Shown piece by piece: positions 14,060 to 26,159 of a stretch of DNA of 64,000 nucleotides. Position 1 is the first letter of the stretch. Every line of letters starts with the position of its first letter. The DNA is taken from the NCBI GenBank assembly GCA_026874595.1, contig CM049310.1, forward strand, positions 45,415,058 through 45,479,057, written 5' to 3'. The notes under the pieces were generated by a model, which saw only the letters and a program-made list of their open reading frames with translations, was not told the origin of the DNA and did no database searches. The position numbers were made by a program, and so were the translations under genes. The stretch comes from Sipunculus nudus. Its lineage: Eukaryota; Annelida; Sipuncula; Golfingiida; Sipunculidae.

Positions 14060-15000
14060 GTTTCAATTACTGCCCAAAGGGGACGGGGTCCATGCTGGCA
14101 AAAGTCAACATGGTTTACATCTATTTTGTAAGTAAATCATGTCTTTGATGAGTTTCTGTTATTATGGTGCCATTGTAACGGTCATGATTTTGCATGACTA
14201 TGACATTAAATGACCTAGATTTCGTATGTTTTTGGTCAGACAGCTTTGAATATGTATACTTTGGCACAGATTATGTTTTTATTTTGGTAAGAAACGAATA
14301 TATAAAATTTTTTTTTAAATTTTCATTACTATGTTGCCATCGTAACAGGTCACATGACAACAACTACCAATGGATCAATGGTAAACAAGAATATTCTGAA
14401 AGCAGAGGTCCCTGGCTAACTAGAAAATGTTACATTATTACTGCCTAAAGGGAAATGGGTTTCATTCTGGTCCAGAGGCTATATGATCTTCCCCTATCGT
14501 GTATCATGTACGTCTATCATGTCTATGGTGATTTTCTGCCATTACGCTGTCATTGCAACGGCCATGATTTTGCATGAATGTGAACTTAACTGAACCATAT
14601 AATATTTGTCATGACTAAGAGAGCTTAAACCATATTTATACAAACACAGAGATTGTACTTTGATGGTGTTAGTAACAATGCAACTACAGGTTCTCAAATA
14701 CTAAAAAGTTCCATATTACACTGTTGCCATAGCAACCATGCTAATTATATATGATCTTTACCTTATATAAACCAACTCTTTATTTTTAATTAACTGGAAA
14801 GCTTTAAATACACATTTTTACTTACTTAAATTATGTTTCTATCGAGTTAAGTCAAAAATATGTTTTTATTTCTTACAATCCTGGATTTCGCTTATGCGTT
14901 GCCATTGCAACCGCACTTGAGCTCACACCGAACACCACCAATTGAATGGCAAACATGCAGATTATGACAGCTAATTATCCTGGCTAACAGAAAACTAAGT
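14060..15000. repeat. ~381-bp tandem repeat family, right part
   Basis: Landmark catgtct(t/a)tg occurs at about 14,137 and 14,518 (spacing 381), with gattttgcatga in each unit. A more decayed third unit follows to about 14,980. It continues the family seen at 11,340-11,900. Confidence 0.7.
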
Positions 15001-15016
15001 GAAAATTAGTGTCGAA

Positions 15017-15597
15017 GGGGGGGGGGGGGGGGGGAGTCTACGGTGGCCCACTGTCTATGACTGGGGGAACCATCTAGAATCAATTTCATCTAGCCATCAG
15101 TAGGCCTATTTTAGTTAAAATCACACATATCTCAGGAGTCGTTTAGTATAACAGCCTGTCATTATGCATGTTCATCCATGTTACATAGCTTTCTCATACT
15201 CAAGATAGATGGCGCCACCAACAATCATGTATTTACAAAAGAAAAATGCAATTTGATGCCCTTTTGATGTATCGGCTTGAAATTCTGAATGTTTATAGAT
15301 CTATAGACTTCCTTTATCTTGTCATAATGACTGCTGGTGGCACATACAATATTTTTATTAGTTTCTTTCATCCGTGCGTCTTGGACATTTAGGCATCTCT
15401 GGTGGCACAAATTTGGATGGCCGCCACCTCAGGGGACATTCCATGCTTGTCTCACTTTAAGGATGCCTCTCTGATATGTGCTTGTCGACTGCCAAAATTC
15501 TGGTTCTATAATTCAGCCAGATAGCACATGGCGATAATTCATGATGTTTTAAGTTCGACGATTATACCTCAAACTGCTCCCCCCCCCCCCCCCCCCC
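15017..15597. repeat. poly-G and poly-C tracts bounding a 540-bp segment
   Basis: Eighteen or more Gs start at 15,017 and about nineteen Cs end at 15,597, so the tracts are inverted relative to each other. They may mark the ends of a small element, but no further inverted similarity was found. Such homopolymers are also prone to sequencing error. Confidence 0.4.
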
Positions 15598-17039
15598 GCA
15601 CACACGCAGACAAACACAAGAACGGGGATAAACTCATACACTCCTAGCATAAACCAAAAGCAGCGTTTCAGCACCAAGGGAAAGACGTGGCCAGGTCATA
15701 TAGGAGCTGATTTCGAAAAAGCAGCTTATCAATTTATGTTTGCACCAGGTTTAATCCTGGATTTTCAGAATAATCTCCGAGCAGATCTTTAATAAATATT
15801 AAGTAAACAACATGTAATTACTGAGAATTTATTATAATATATATGTTTAAATAACGAAATAAATAATGATTATATTTTCGGCAGGCCGGACATAAATAAG
15901 GAGAAACCACTTGTAGCCCTAACCTTTAAAATCAATGACCAGTTCTTACTGCCATGTCCTTTGAAAACTTGGAGCTATAAATAACAAAGAAAGAGACATC
16001 TTTTTATCCGATGTTGCAATTAGCTCAAGTGAAACAGATGATACTTGCCTCTCAATAAGCAAAACATCCTGCATTATCCCAGATTAAATTTTAAGGCCCT
16101 ACAAGTCTTTGGGTGAGCTCTCACTCAGTGCCGTGGCATATTCATGGATCGTCAATTGCTGAGTCAAGCATGTAAAATAAAAATCCACATTAATAACAGG
16201 AACTAATTATTTGACAAAATGCGAGGGAAATTATGTGTAGTGGTCGTTATAAAAATAAGAAAAGTTAAAAAGGCGTAAGATCTTTTAGTATTTACGACAA
16301 CCCTACACACATTGGAATCAAGATTTTATACAGTGATTAAGAAATCACAGATTTAATTAAAATTGCCTTACCAGGGTAAATCGCGACAGTGGAGTGCCTC
16401 AAAAATATCTACTTCCAGCCTTCAGCAATAGTATAATTCTTGCAAATATGTCCAACCTTACAGGCGGGGTTAAGATTTTCACCAAGGATGCGCCTTTTGC
16501 TCGTTTATAAATTGTTAAAAATTAAATGGAAAGGTATCTATATGACGAATGCATTGACTTTATTAAATGTTTACAGAACATTTATGCTTAATTATGGAAA
16601 TCCATATAAAGTTAATATTTCTTCGAGAATAGTTTTCTAAAAAAAAATTAGCTGGGAAGACGCTCACCTGAATTCTTCACATTAAAGTTTTCATATTTTT
16701 TCTTAAAAGAACTTTTAAGTCAAAGAGTTTAAAACTGCAGGTTTTAGTACATTAAGATCAATGATTTTTTTTAGAAAAATTAAGTCCAGTTAGTTACTTG
16801 AACAATGAAAAGAGAACTGCATAGTCTCTTGATGGATATTCTCCATATTATCTCTCACATTATCTGTTCTTAGTCCTCAAAGCCTAGTCATGTGACATTC
16901 ATTAAAGTGAGCTTATTTAACTTTGTAATCTGGCAGGGAGGAATTGGGTGCCAAACCATCAAATCAGATTCGTCCATGAAATCCAAAGGATATTGCCCAT
17001 GAAAGCTCTTAAAAGTCCTAACGGTTACTCAGGTTTTGA
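15598..17039. other. no gene seen
   Basis: AT-rich; nothing recognisable. Confidence 0.5.
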
Positions 17040-17420
17040 GAGGATAATATCTAACATTGCTGAGGATCACCACTCTGAGAGCTAGTATGTAGCATTAGAA
17101 CAAAACGTGGCACTATAGACATTACCGTTATACTGAATCAGGTACAAGAGAAATTCCTCAAGCAAAACAGAAGTGCGCACTACAGCTTAATTGACTTGAG
17201 CAAAGCATTTGACACGGTAAGCAAAAAAAAAAAAAAAAAAACTATGGCAAACTTGGAAATGCTACACTGCCAACTTAGGTTACTCAACACATGATCAACC
17301 AGCTCCGTGACAGCCAGCTCTGTCTAGTCTCCCAACCGCTGGCATGATTGGCATAATCTTATTCTCCATATTATTAAAGTAGGATGCTGGAGCAAGCAGT
17401 GAAGATCTTTGACGAATGTG
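17040..17420 (+). pseudogene. decayed non-LTR reverse transcriptase fragment
   Basis: From 17,106 the + strand reads RGTIDITVILNQVQEKF and then, in the same frame, SLIDLSKAFDTVSK near 17,187-17,226. The 'DLxKAFDTV' stretch is a core motif of LINE-type reverse transcriptases, carrying the first catalytic aspartate region. Upstream, an 'IAEDHHSES' stretch fits the preceding family segment but ends in a stop. Downstream, a poly-A run and frameshifts break the frame. A weak 'ILFSILL' stretch near 17,360 fits the region before the second catalytic motif. The fragment is far too short and broken to be active; the LINE clade is not determined. Confidence 0.75.
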
Positions 17421-18765
17421 AGGGGTCGATATCAGAGACAGTGCAGAGCTGGACCCGAAATGCTGTATGATAAAAACTGTTAGCTTATAAACTCATGATC
17501 ATATGAGAGATTCGTGCTTTGTGTCAGTTTTGGGACATATAATAACAGATACACTCTGGTAACTGACAATTCTCGGCGGTTCCTGAATTTAAATATAAAC
17601 AAAGGGCTATATAAAATATGCACTTTAAGGAACATGGCTATAGACAATGCAATAATTATACAAATATAACATTACAATACATAAACTTTTAATATATGGC
17701 TTTCCTGACATATGTTCTTAATTAACCTGTGTTTATGATACATTTTTTAATGGTGTAAGTGTTAGTTGGGTGTTCAACATATTCCAATTGCTGTTATCTC
17801 TCTCACTGGTAAATAAACCATTTGTTGAGCCTTTCAATCAACATTGACAATAATCTGTGATTGGTCCGAGCTAGTTTGTAAATAGTCTCCTTCAAAGTCT
17901 TCCAGTGTATGTTGTAAAAGGCCAAGAAAATTATTATTTATATCCAAGTATGAAACACTTGATTGTTTCGAAAAAAATACCGAGCTACATTCTATTGTAT
18001 GCAAATGTCGATAAAATTTAATTGATCATCGGTCTAAGATCAATTAAAATTGTGTTACGTTCCTGCGGTATGGATATAAAACGACGATGATCCCTAAACA
18101 CAAAACGAATACCATTATGCGTGGCCTCAATTTTGTTGTACAGTCATCAGGCGACCCATACCGACATTGGAACTGCCTTATTTCAATACTGAATGTTGGT
18201 ACTGAGTCAATTCCAGCGGGAAAGCCTATTTTACAGTGTGCATATTACCTCCCGAAGTCCCGCAAACTCAAGGTAAGCCTGCTTTTTATTGTGTCTGCCT
18301 GTATTTATCCTTGTGTGCTGTTTCAGATTGTTTCATTGGCTGACATAGTTCGCTTGGTAACTGTAAGAGTTTTGTTATACCAACGTTTTACAACAATAAC
18401 CCATGGAAGCCATTCATTCCCGTATATGCAAGCAAGCAATGTTATACGGTCTGTTGAATCCACGGTTGTCGAATACACGTCTTCCCAGTGGTCAATATTG
18501 CTACTGACTGAGTGTTTGCAGATATGCTAGAAATTTTACGGCTATATTGATTCATTCTTGCTACAGGGTAAAATATTACAATTGATAATTTGTAGATATT
18601 TCCAGCTTGCTTTCAGATGACTCAGATGCACTCCACATTATTTAGATAAGTAGAATACTAAAACAGTAATTCTCAAGGGACTTTTTGGCCTACTGGCCAA
18701 TATTTCTAATTAAGCTCGTCCCGTTTTTGATCAATCCAAAGTCTGTTTTGTTTATTGGTCTCTGT
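17421..18765. other. no supported gene; one 147-codon open frame
   Basis: The longest frame (18,087-18,530, + strand) has no recognised domain. It has a possible splice donor (aag|gtaagcc) inside it and a TATA-like gatataaaac just upstream. It could be a chance frame or part of an unrecognised exon. I do not call it a gene. Confidence 0.4.
18758..18765. repeat. target-site duplication, left (gtctctgt)
   Basis: Eight bases identical to 21,103-21,110, directly flanking the inverted-repeat element between them. Confidence 0.88.
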
Positions 18766-21102
18766 CAGACCTGGGAGCCAGCCGTTGACCTGTAAATCGG
18801 CTGGCTCGAAGAAAAAATGGCTGGCTAGCAAGCTGAGCCGGCTCAGGTCTAAAAACAATGATGATGGCTGAGTGGACAACGTTGTGGCTGGCTAGCCGGC
18901 TGAGCCGTAATGAGCCAAATATTTAATGGACAAAATGTTGTCTCAGTCTAATGCAAATATATTTATATGTACAATAATATGAAACAAATTTAACGAATAT
19001 TTTAAAAAGGTAATTACCCTTTGGATAAATTAATTTTATTCAATATCACGCCAGGCGTGTAAAAGGGCAGTGAGTGGTTACGTGAAGGATTGGGTTACCC
19101 CATTGTGTTTTCAGATCTGACAATAGGCCTATAGCGTGTTTTGGTGAAGCTGAAACGCTTATTTGATCAGATGAAAATTGTTATGATTTTCCTCATTTCT
19201 TTTGACAGACGCTGGGTACACATAGATAATTTGATCTCAACTGATATAACGTTACATTCTAAAAGCATCTTGGAAAATCGAAGGTTTCAATTCAGCCATT
19301 GAGACATATATGTTTGCATTCGCTGAGCAACTGTTTTCGTGCGCTCACTTGCATGACAGTTATTATTATTATTATTTAAGTATATAAAAGTGCCAAATTC
19401 ACTGTTTTAAATACAATAGCTCTAAGGCACTGTACACAGTAAAATACATTAAGATGATAAAAAAAAAGAATTTGAGAGACAGATAATACAATAAAAATGA
19501 CTAAAAATTAGATACGCAGAAAACTGAATATACGACAATCCAAACAAAGTGGATGATAACGGCTAATAATATGCCAACTGGAAAAGGTGTGTTTTCAGTA
19601 GTCTTTTTCAACCGGATAATCGTTTTTCGTTTGCCAAACTTTAAGTGTCATGGCTGGACGTACTGTTTACTTCTATTTTTAACTGTTTCACATGGGGTTA
19701 TGAAAAAAAGGGCAGGACATTTTGTGACTATATATTATGTTACGCCACCGGTCCACCAGGATGGCATTTGTGCCTATATATATAGCGTTCAGAAAGTCAT
19801 GCTTCTTCCGCGAGTGTCTCTTAATAAATCAAAACATTTGGTAATAATTAATAATGGAAAAAATGTCATTTGAGGAGGGAGAGAGGTGACATAATCGTAC
19901 AAAATCGAACCCCAACTAAACAGTTTTTTTATAATAATCATGAAAATTTGATTACTCAAAACACATTTTGTGAATTGTTTTTGATGTAATGTGAACAGAC
20001 CAACTCACTGCCACAACCAGGAAATCCCTGATTCCATTTGGCCTAGACTAAGATCGACATGTTTTTTTCCTGCGCTGAACTTTCCCGGTGGCAATTATTG
20101 TATACGTAATTTGTCACGTGTCTTAATTGAAATATGAATTCTGTCATGGATTTTCGCAGTTGTCAACCTCAATCATCTCCGTGACCTCTGTGACCCTTGA
20201 TATGTTCATGTGGCATCATGTTTATCAGTGGTTAAAGCAGCCGGTGTCTGCAGCTGTTTGACACTGATTTGGTCTCGCGTTTAACTTCAAATTGCAAACC
20301 AATCAGACTCGCTTAAAAGTTTAGTTTCCGCTCAAGGATTTTATATAATGACATTTATCCATAGGTGTTTACACGAATGACATTTGTAGCATGATTAAAA
20401 TATGAGGTAGTTATGAGCGATCGCTTGCTGCCGATATCGTTTCACGGTTAAACGTATACTAAAATGGCTTATATTGGCTGGAAACAATGATAACAAAAAT
20501 GCATGCATATTTTTTCCATACATATAACAGCTTTTTCCTGTGGTTTTCATTTATTCCTGAATGTTATCCGAGCAGTATATCATTTTTTTTTAAATATTGC
20601 ACATCGACCTCGATTAATTTAAACGATCAAGCATCCATATCTGACTGAATAAACCTGGGAATGATCTGGGTTCTGGCACTTTTTGTCTTCATTTCTGAGC
20701 AACCGGGGTAAGAGAAACGCCCTTGATCAAACGGGGAATATGCCAGTTATCCGGTCTGAAAAAAGGGGATTGCGGGAACCTTGCTAACTGTCTAACATAA
20801 TGACTTACAACTTTCACAAAATTAATCATGCATTACCATTGCGAAGCCATGCAGCTCGGTGAAATCTGCTGGAGACTGGTTCGTGTTAACATGTTACTGT
20901 AGTAACTGTTTACAAGCTGAAGTATGCAAGCGAATATCCTTTTTTTTCATCAGCGTATCAGTATTTCACCGGCGGCTTAGCTGGTGTTTAATAAACTGCG
21001 GCGGCTGGCGCAATTCGGCGGCTTAAGAAAACTATCGGCGGCGGCTTGCTTATAAAATAAACGGCGGCGGCTGGCGCAATTCGGCGGCGGCTCCCTGGTC
21101 TG
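18766..21102. mobile_element. non-autonomous hAT-like DNA transposon (2,337 bp)
   Basis: The left end is cagacctgggagcc and the right end is the inverse of cagaccagggagcc (13 of 14 match). A perfect 8-bp duplication, gtctctgt, lies on both sides. An 8-bp duplication and CAG-starting ends are typical of the hAT superfamily. Both subterminal regions carry short repeats: ggctggct/gagccggct on the left (18,775-18,910) and gcggcggctggcgcaattcg on the right (20,995-21,090). These are the kind of sites hAT transposases bind. No transposase frame is visible inside (longest frame 106 codons), so the element is non-autonomous or internally decayed. Confidence 0.88.
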
Positions 21103-21110
21103 GTCTCTGT
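21103..21110. repeat. target-site duplication, right (gtctctgt)
   Basis: Matches 18,758-18,765 exactly. Confidence 0.88.
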
Positions 21111-21154
21111 TGTATTTAATATAATAAAACAGTTTCTTTGTTACAGCACTGTAT

Positions 21155-21470
21155 TCTCTCTCTCCCTCTCTCTCTCTCTGTTTTACATTGAACATATGCT
21201 AGGACGTAGGATATACAGTTACATCGTTGTGTCGATGTCGAAGGACCCTCAGGAAACTTTGACACATCCATGGTTCGACAGAAGAGGGTTTATTTGGTAA
21301 TAATTTAACCAGAGTTGTCCGGAATATCGAGTCTGTAACTTCGACATAAGCGGGGTATTCGACTTAAGCGAGTTTGACACAACGAGGTTTCACTGTATGT
21401 TTTTCGGCCTGTCTCTCCCTCTCTCTCTTATACATTTGACATGTGGTAGGACGTATGATATATACTTTGC
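21155..21470. repeat. ~60-bp direct repeat flanking a mini-transposon, with (CT)n tracts
   Basis: The left copy (about 21,155-21,215) and right copy (about 21,408-21,465) share ctctccctctctctc, a ttacatt(t)gaca/aacat region and taggacgta(g/t)gatata. A Tigger-like element lies between them. Confidence 0.7.
21216..21395. mobile_element. pogo/Tigger-like MITE (180 bp)
   Basis: The left end is cagttacatcgttgtgtcga and the right end is the inverse of cagtgaaacctcgttgtgtc. TA lies on both sides, as expected for the Tc1/mariner group. Internal ttcgaca/gacttaagcg motifs match the larger relatives at 55.7-56.4 and 57.1-59.2 kb. No coding capacity. Confidence 0.82.
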
Positions 21471-23523
21471 TCTGTCTCTCTCTATAAATCTGTCTGTTCA
21501 TCTTTACATGTGCTGTATTATCATTGTTCGTCTCTATGGTCCTTTCATTATCCATTGTTCCTGCATATTAAGAATAATATTAATGATTATTTAAGTTAAG
21601 GTAAAATATATAGCAAAACATGTTTTCAGTAAACCATAAGGGGAATTAATATTTAAAATATTACATAAGTTTCATAATAATCATTTTCATATTATCTGAA
21701 TGAACAGAAGTAATTTTTTTCGTGAAGGAAGCGTTCGGATCAGAACCAGGTAAAAAATCTGTAGATGACAGTGTCGTCTTAGTAATACTAAAAATCCATC
21801 GCAAGATGTCCATCCCAGAGGATATTCTCAGTAATAATGAAGACAAATGTTAACATCCTGATCCCAACTTATTTTAAAATTCCACCAAGCTTTATTTGCC
21901 TATAAGATCAATCTCTCTATATATATACTATCCTAGGAACTCTTCAAATCCTAACAATGCCATCTAAAAAAATCAAATACAGACTGAGAATAAACCCCTC
22001 ACTCAAACGGAGAAAAATAAAGGGTAACAGTTTATAAAGTAAAACATGATAAACGGGCCGAATGTTACGCAGTGTATAATTATTTCTATTTCTTTTTGCG
22101 TCAGGCCCAGGCTTATACAAAACTATGAAAGTCACTTTGATAAAGGATGTCTTTGTTCCATTACACATGAATATAAACGTCGTGAGTTAGCTAATATCGA
22201 CAATCATTGTCATGAATGGGTATAATTATATACGCATGTGTCTTATCTGAAGGAATACTCTCATCTGTGGAAATGACGGATGTGACAAAATGTGGTCTAC
22301 AAATATACTGTCACGCGCAGTCGCAGGTACCATATAAACATTACAAGAACTGAGGGAGCCACAGCAGAGACTCTAATACCGTGAAAAGGTTCCAGAAGGA
22401 ACCTTGGTTCTAGCTGTTTAGGGTCTGAAAAGGACCTTCAATTATCTTAATTTTTCAAAGAGTGTTATTGATTTACACATTTGGGTAAAATAAAACCTTG
22501 TCATGTTTGATTGTTGGTTTATTTTATAATGTGGTTATTATAGCGGGTTGAGTACAAAAGCCGGGGGCAAAAAGCAGGTAACACTACCCGGTGCACAGCG
22601 CTGTTCTCATGAACTAGTTTAGAATTTTATTGCAATTATCCTAAAGGTAGAATTACTGCCTCAAAAGCACCTCTTTTATACGCTTTTATAGTTGTGTGTG
22701 TGACTAAACAGGTCTGTTTACCTTTAAAAGAATGCCGGAACAGGGTACAGAACTTGCGCATGCGCCACAATTCCAAAAACAAGAAGGAGAAACATGAGGG
22801 AAAAATACCGGTTGAAATCTTGAAAAGGTATGATTTGTGATGTTGCACGGTACGATCACAAATGAGGCGGCAAGAGCGCCGTGTTTATGTGATGTGCCAC
22901 TGATCACGTCCGATCCAAGTTTATTTCCATTTGTGCACAAGAGTAAGCAAACGGTTTACGAACAAAATATCGGTAGGTATAATAATATTTCAAAGAGAAA
23001 ACAAGATACTTCACGTGTATTTAACATGCCTGGTATGTGAATAGGTCCCTTTAAGGAACTCAATCTTGCAAAGCGGCTTTCAAAAAGTATCTGTGATCGA
23101 TTGGTGCGATTCCCAGTTATATTAAAATAACTGGATACTTAAAGTTCCCCTTTCTGGTATTTATATAACTGGTATGTCACTTTAATCCGTATAGGATATT
23201 TTGTACGTAAATAATCAAGATGTAATATCCCTTTACTGATAAAAAACTTGTGACCTTTCCAGGAACAATATGTTGGGACACTGAGGTACGCTGGTTTGTC
23301 GATGATAATGTTGTGAAATATTTCCATTTATTGTCTAATAGTATCCCAAACGCTCGGCTCCATTATATACAGTCTGGGCGAAGTATTTGGGATGTGACTG
23401 GTGCATAGTATACAATACGTGAATATTGTGAGGTTGACGGTCAAATGCAGTAGAGCAGCTCGTCAGGCCGTAACGCTTATCAAGCGCATGAGCATTGTGT
23501 AAACGCATACACATCACTCCTAA
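21471..23523. other. no gene seen
   Basis: Short overlapping frames on both strands only. A small hairpin, ggttccagaaggaacc, lies near 22,388. Nothing else was recognised. Confidence 0.5.
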
Positions 23524-23575
23524 ACTAGCCGTGACAAGCCGACTCAGAAGGGAATGATACGTGGGCTGGTAAGCC
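23524..23575 (-). repeat. end fragment of the 32-kb/61-kb dispersed repeat
   Basis: Reading ctagccgtgacaagccgact and then ggctggtaagcct, this is the inverse of the right end of the repeats at 32,188-32,541 and 60,978-61,341. Only about 50 bases align convincingly. Confidence 0.6.
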
Positions 23576-23984
23576 TATGACAGCCAATAACCTGGTTATG
23601 TCAGAGGGCCGATATGGCGCTACCCTTAAGCACGCTTGAACGAACACTCGTTTTCAAAAGATTAGGTTAGACTTGACGTTTGTTGAGATGCCATTGAATC
23701 TGATGGTCATAAAAGACTCTCCTTACACGGTAAATTAATTCGACAATTGTCTAAAGCTTGTAAAATATCACGCATGGGTTGTGGGATAAGTGTAAATCTG
23801 CCGAAATGGCATTATTGCTTTTATATATGGTGTTTTTGTCCTGAAAACGAACAGTTCTTATTTTTATTGCTGAGAGGTTAACTTAACAGATAAAGCAGCT
23901 CAGTAACATCCTTCGCACGGTATAACTGCATGTAATGCCTAAGTTTACTGAGGATTTAAGCTTTAATGTTTTAAAGTGTATTAT

Positions 23985-24070
23985 TATTATCATTAATAGC
24001 AGAAGTAGTAGTAGTGGTAGTAGTAGTAATAGTAATTATAGTTCTGGCAGTAGTAGCTATTATTAAAATA
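23985..24070. repeat. (AGT)n-type microsatellite
   Basis: Imperfect agtagtagt trinucleotide repeats with interruptions. Confidence 0.85.
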
Positions 24071-24307
24071 ATCTCACGGTATATTCCATGGAAACTTTAG
24101 AAATGCTCAAACTTGTACTAGCATTAAATGGGCCCTTTATAAGGTTCAACTCATATCTATACACGAAATTGAATATGAGCTAATGTTTCTCAGATATTAC
24201 ATATTTATACTTAGTAACTGGGCGTGTGGTCTTTATTAGGTCTAAATGATACATATGTTACCATTAAGTGATTTAATCAATGTTTTTGTATGAATTTGCA
24301 CTCCCTC

Positions 24308-25495
24308 TAATAGTCCAGGGTCAGTTGTCAAGTTATAGACTCCCGTGGGATTTTATTGAAGAAAGCTGGCAACATACATCATTTTAAAGCTTATAACCTC
24401 AGCAATAATGTGACTGTTTACAAAGCTCAGAAGGAGTTCGCGATGCAAAATAAACTTATTCAAATGGAAATATTCCATTATTTTACAGTATATTACACCT
24501 ATGGCTTTTTACATGGTTGTTGGATGCGGGTTATTTCAAATAGTCTGTTGCCGCACATTTCATACAATTCAACAAACATATAGAGTTTAAACCATAAATT
24601 TGAATTTGCAACTACTTATTTTACAATTTGGATGTGTTTGTGTTCAGTTCAGTGTTCGGTTCAGTGCTTTGACCCTGAGTTTTGACCTTAACCTTGAGTG
24701 ATGACCTTATTACTCAGGAACGTTTATCCTCAAATAAAAAGAACTGCTGTCCAAGGACATGCCGCAGGAGGTAATTCTTGGGCTTTCATTTTCTTTAAAT
24801 TATTCTATAAATCCCCCCCCCCCCAAAAAAAGTCACGACTTTGACCTTATCTTTTGATCTTGCATTTACGAGAAAATTGCAATAAAGATTTATATATTGA
24901 TATGATTTTCAGTTTTAACACAATGTATGATGCTTGCTTTCCTCATGAATTCCCAGAGTAATAACAAGATAGGGAAAATAAGGAAAATAATTTAAAAAGT
25001 CATGATCTTGACCTTGTTTATTGAATTTTATCTTACAAAAAATGTGGCAGCATACGTTTGTAGACTGATAAGGTTATAAGCTTTAAAATGATGCATATTG
25101 TCAGTTATTTTCACGAAGTTCCCAAGGAATGACAACTGGCCATTAAAATTTCAATAAATATCAATACCTGCAACCATGACCTTGTTTGGTGACCTTGGAA
25201 CTGTTAAGGGAAAACTGCAACGTAGATTTTGAGACTGATAATGTTAAAATCTTAAAAATTATATATGTTGCCATTTGTTTTCAAGAAATTCCGATGGAAT
25301 GACAACTGACACTGGTTAAATTCAAAATATATTATAAGCCATGACCTTGACCTTGTTTGGTGATCTTTAAAGTGTAGGAAAAAAATGGCAACATGGATTT
25401 TCAGATTGCTCAGGTAATAAGCTTTAAAATGATGTATGTTGCCAGCTTTCTTCATGAAATTCCCGCGGAATGACAACTGATCCTGGACTATAACC
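24308..25495. mobile_element. foldback element with internal ~171-bp repeats
   Basis: The left ~95 bases and right ~80 bases are inverted copies. The left starts atagtccagggtcagttgtc and the inverted right starts atagtccaggatcagttgtc. Both then contain gaagaaagctggcaacatac. The interior has at least four units spaced 169-172 bp (near 24,942, 25,112, 25,281 and 25,453), each with a ttca(t/c/a)gaa-ttcc motif, and several with a 'gaccttgaccttgtttggtg'-like motif. No clear target duplication was found. Short frames arise from the repeat and are not genes. Confidence 0.75.
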
Positions 25496-25917
25496 AGAAA
25501 CTCTACTCAGAAACAATTAATTCATAGCGGAACGAGCTTGATATTAATTATACTAATATCCTATTGAAATGTGTACAGATATAAAAAGATACTATTTCTT
25601 TATGAGAAAAAAATTAAACAAGAAATCTGCAGTCAAATGAATACAGGCCCCCGCCATGTGGGCATTCACTTAGTCTGCCCATGTTCTCAGGTTCTTTCGT
25701 AAAAAGTGACTGTAGAGTTGTGACTATTCCTTAATGACGTTCCTTGATCCGGATCATGCGCCAAATCCACACCAAATTCTTTTCGTTTCTTCCTTGGCCT
25801 ATTCCCGAAATGTTCTGTAAATTTGAGGAGTTTCTGTTCATGATTTCGTGAGTTATGTTGTAAACAAACCCACACACACACAAATTTGAGCGAACGCATA
25901 CTCATCTGACGGAGACA
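25496..25917. other. no gene seen; probably repeat-derived
   Basis: Minus-strand frame 25,687-25,938 contains stretches such as 'gatccggatcaaggaacgtc' that resemble a widespread invertebrate repeat. It is not a supported gene. Confidence 0.4.
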
Positions 25918-26159
25918 GTAAAGTCGATGCTCTGTCATATGTTTATTGATATTATTAATACAATAACATATTAATATATCAACATTATCAATGAATGATT
26001 AATTGAGATCTGACGAATTATATATTTACCTAATTACCGTAAAGTCGATGCTCTGTCATATGTTTATTGATAATATTAATACAATATCATATTAATATAT
26101 CAACATTATCAATGAATGATTAATTGAGATCTGACGAATTATATATTTACCTAATTACC
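25918..26159. repeat. 121-bp tandem duplication, two copies
   Basis: 25,918-26,038 and 26,039-26,159 are almost identical, both starting gtaaagtcgatgctctgtca. The second copy differs at only one or two bases. Confidence 0.93.

Noticed and set aside
18087-18530. 147-codon ORF as a gene with an upstream TATA box
   Set aside because: No recognised domain, no conserved motif, and a chance frame of this size is expected in 64 kb. It is mentioned only as an open possibility.
22704-23040. Overlapping ORFs on both strands around 22.7-23.0 kb
   Set aside because: Opposite-strand frames of similar length with no motif; probably chance or an old repeat.
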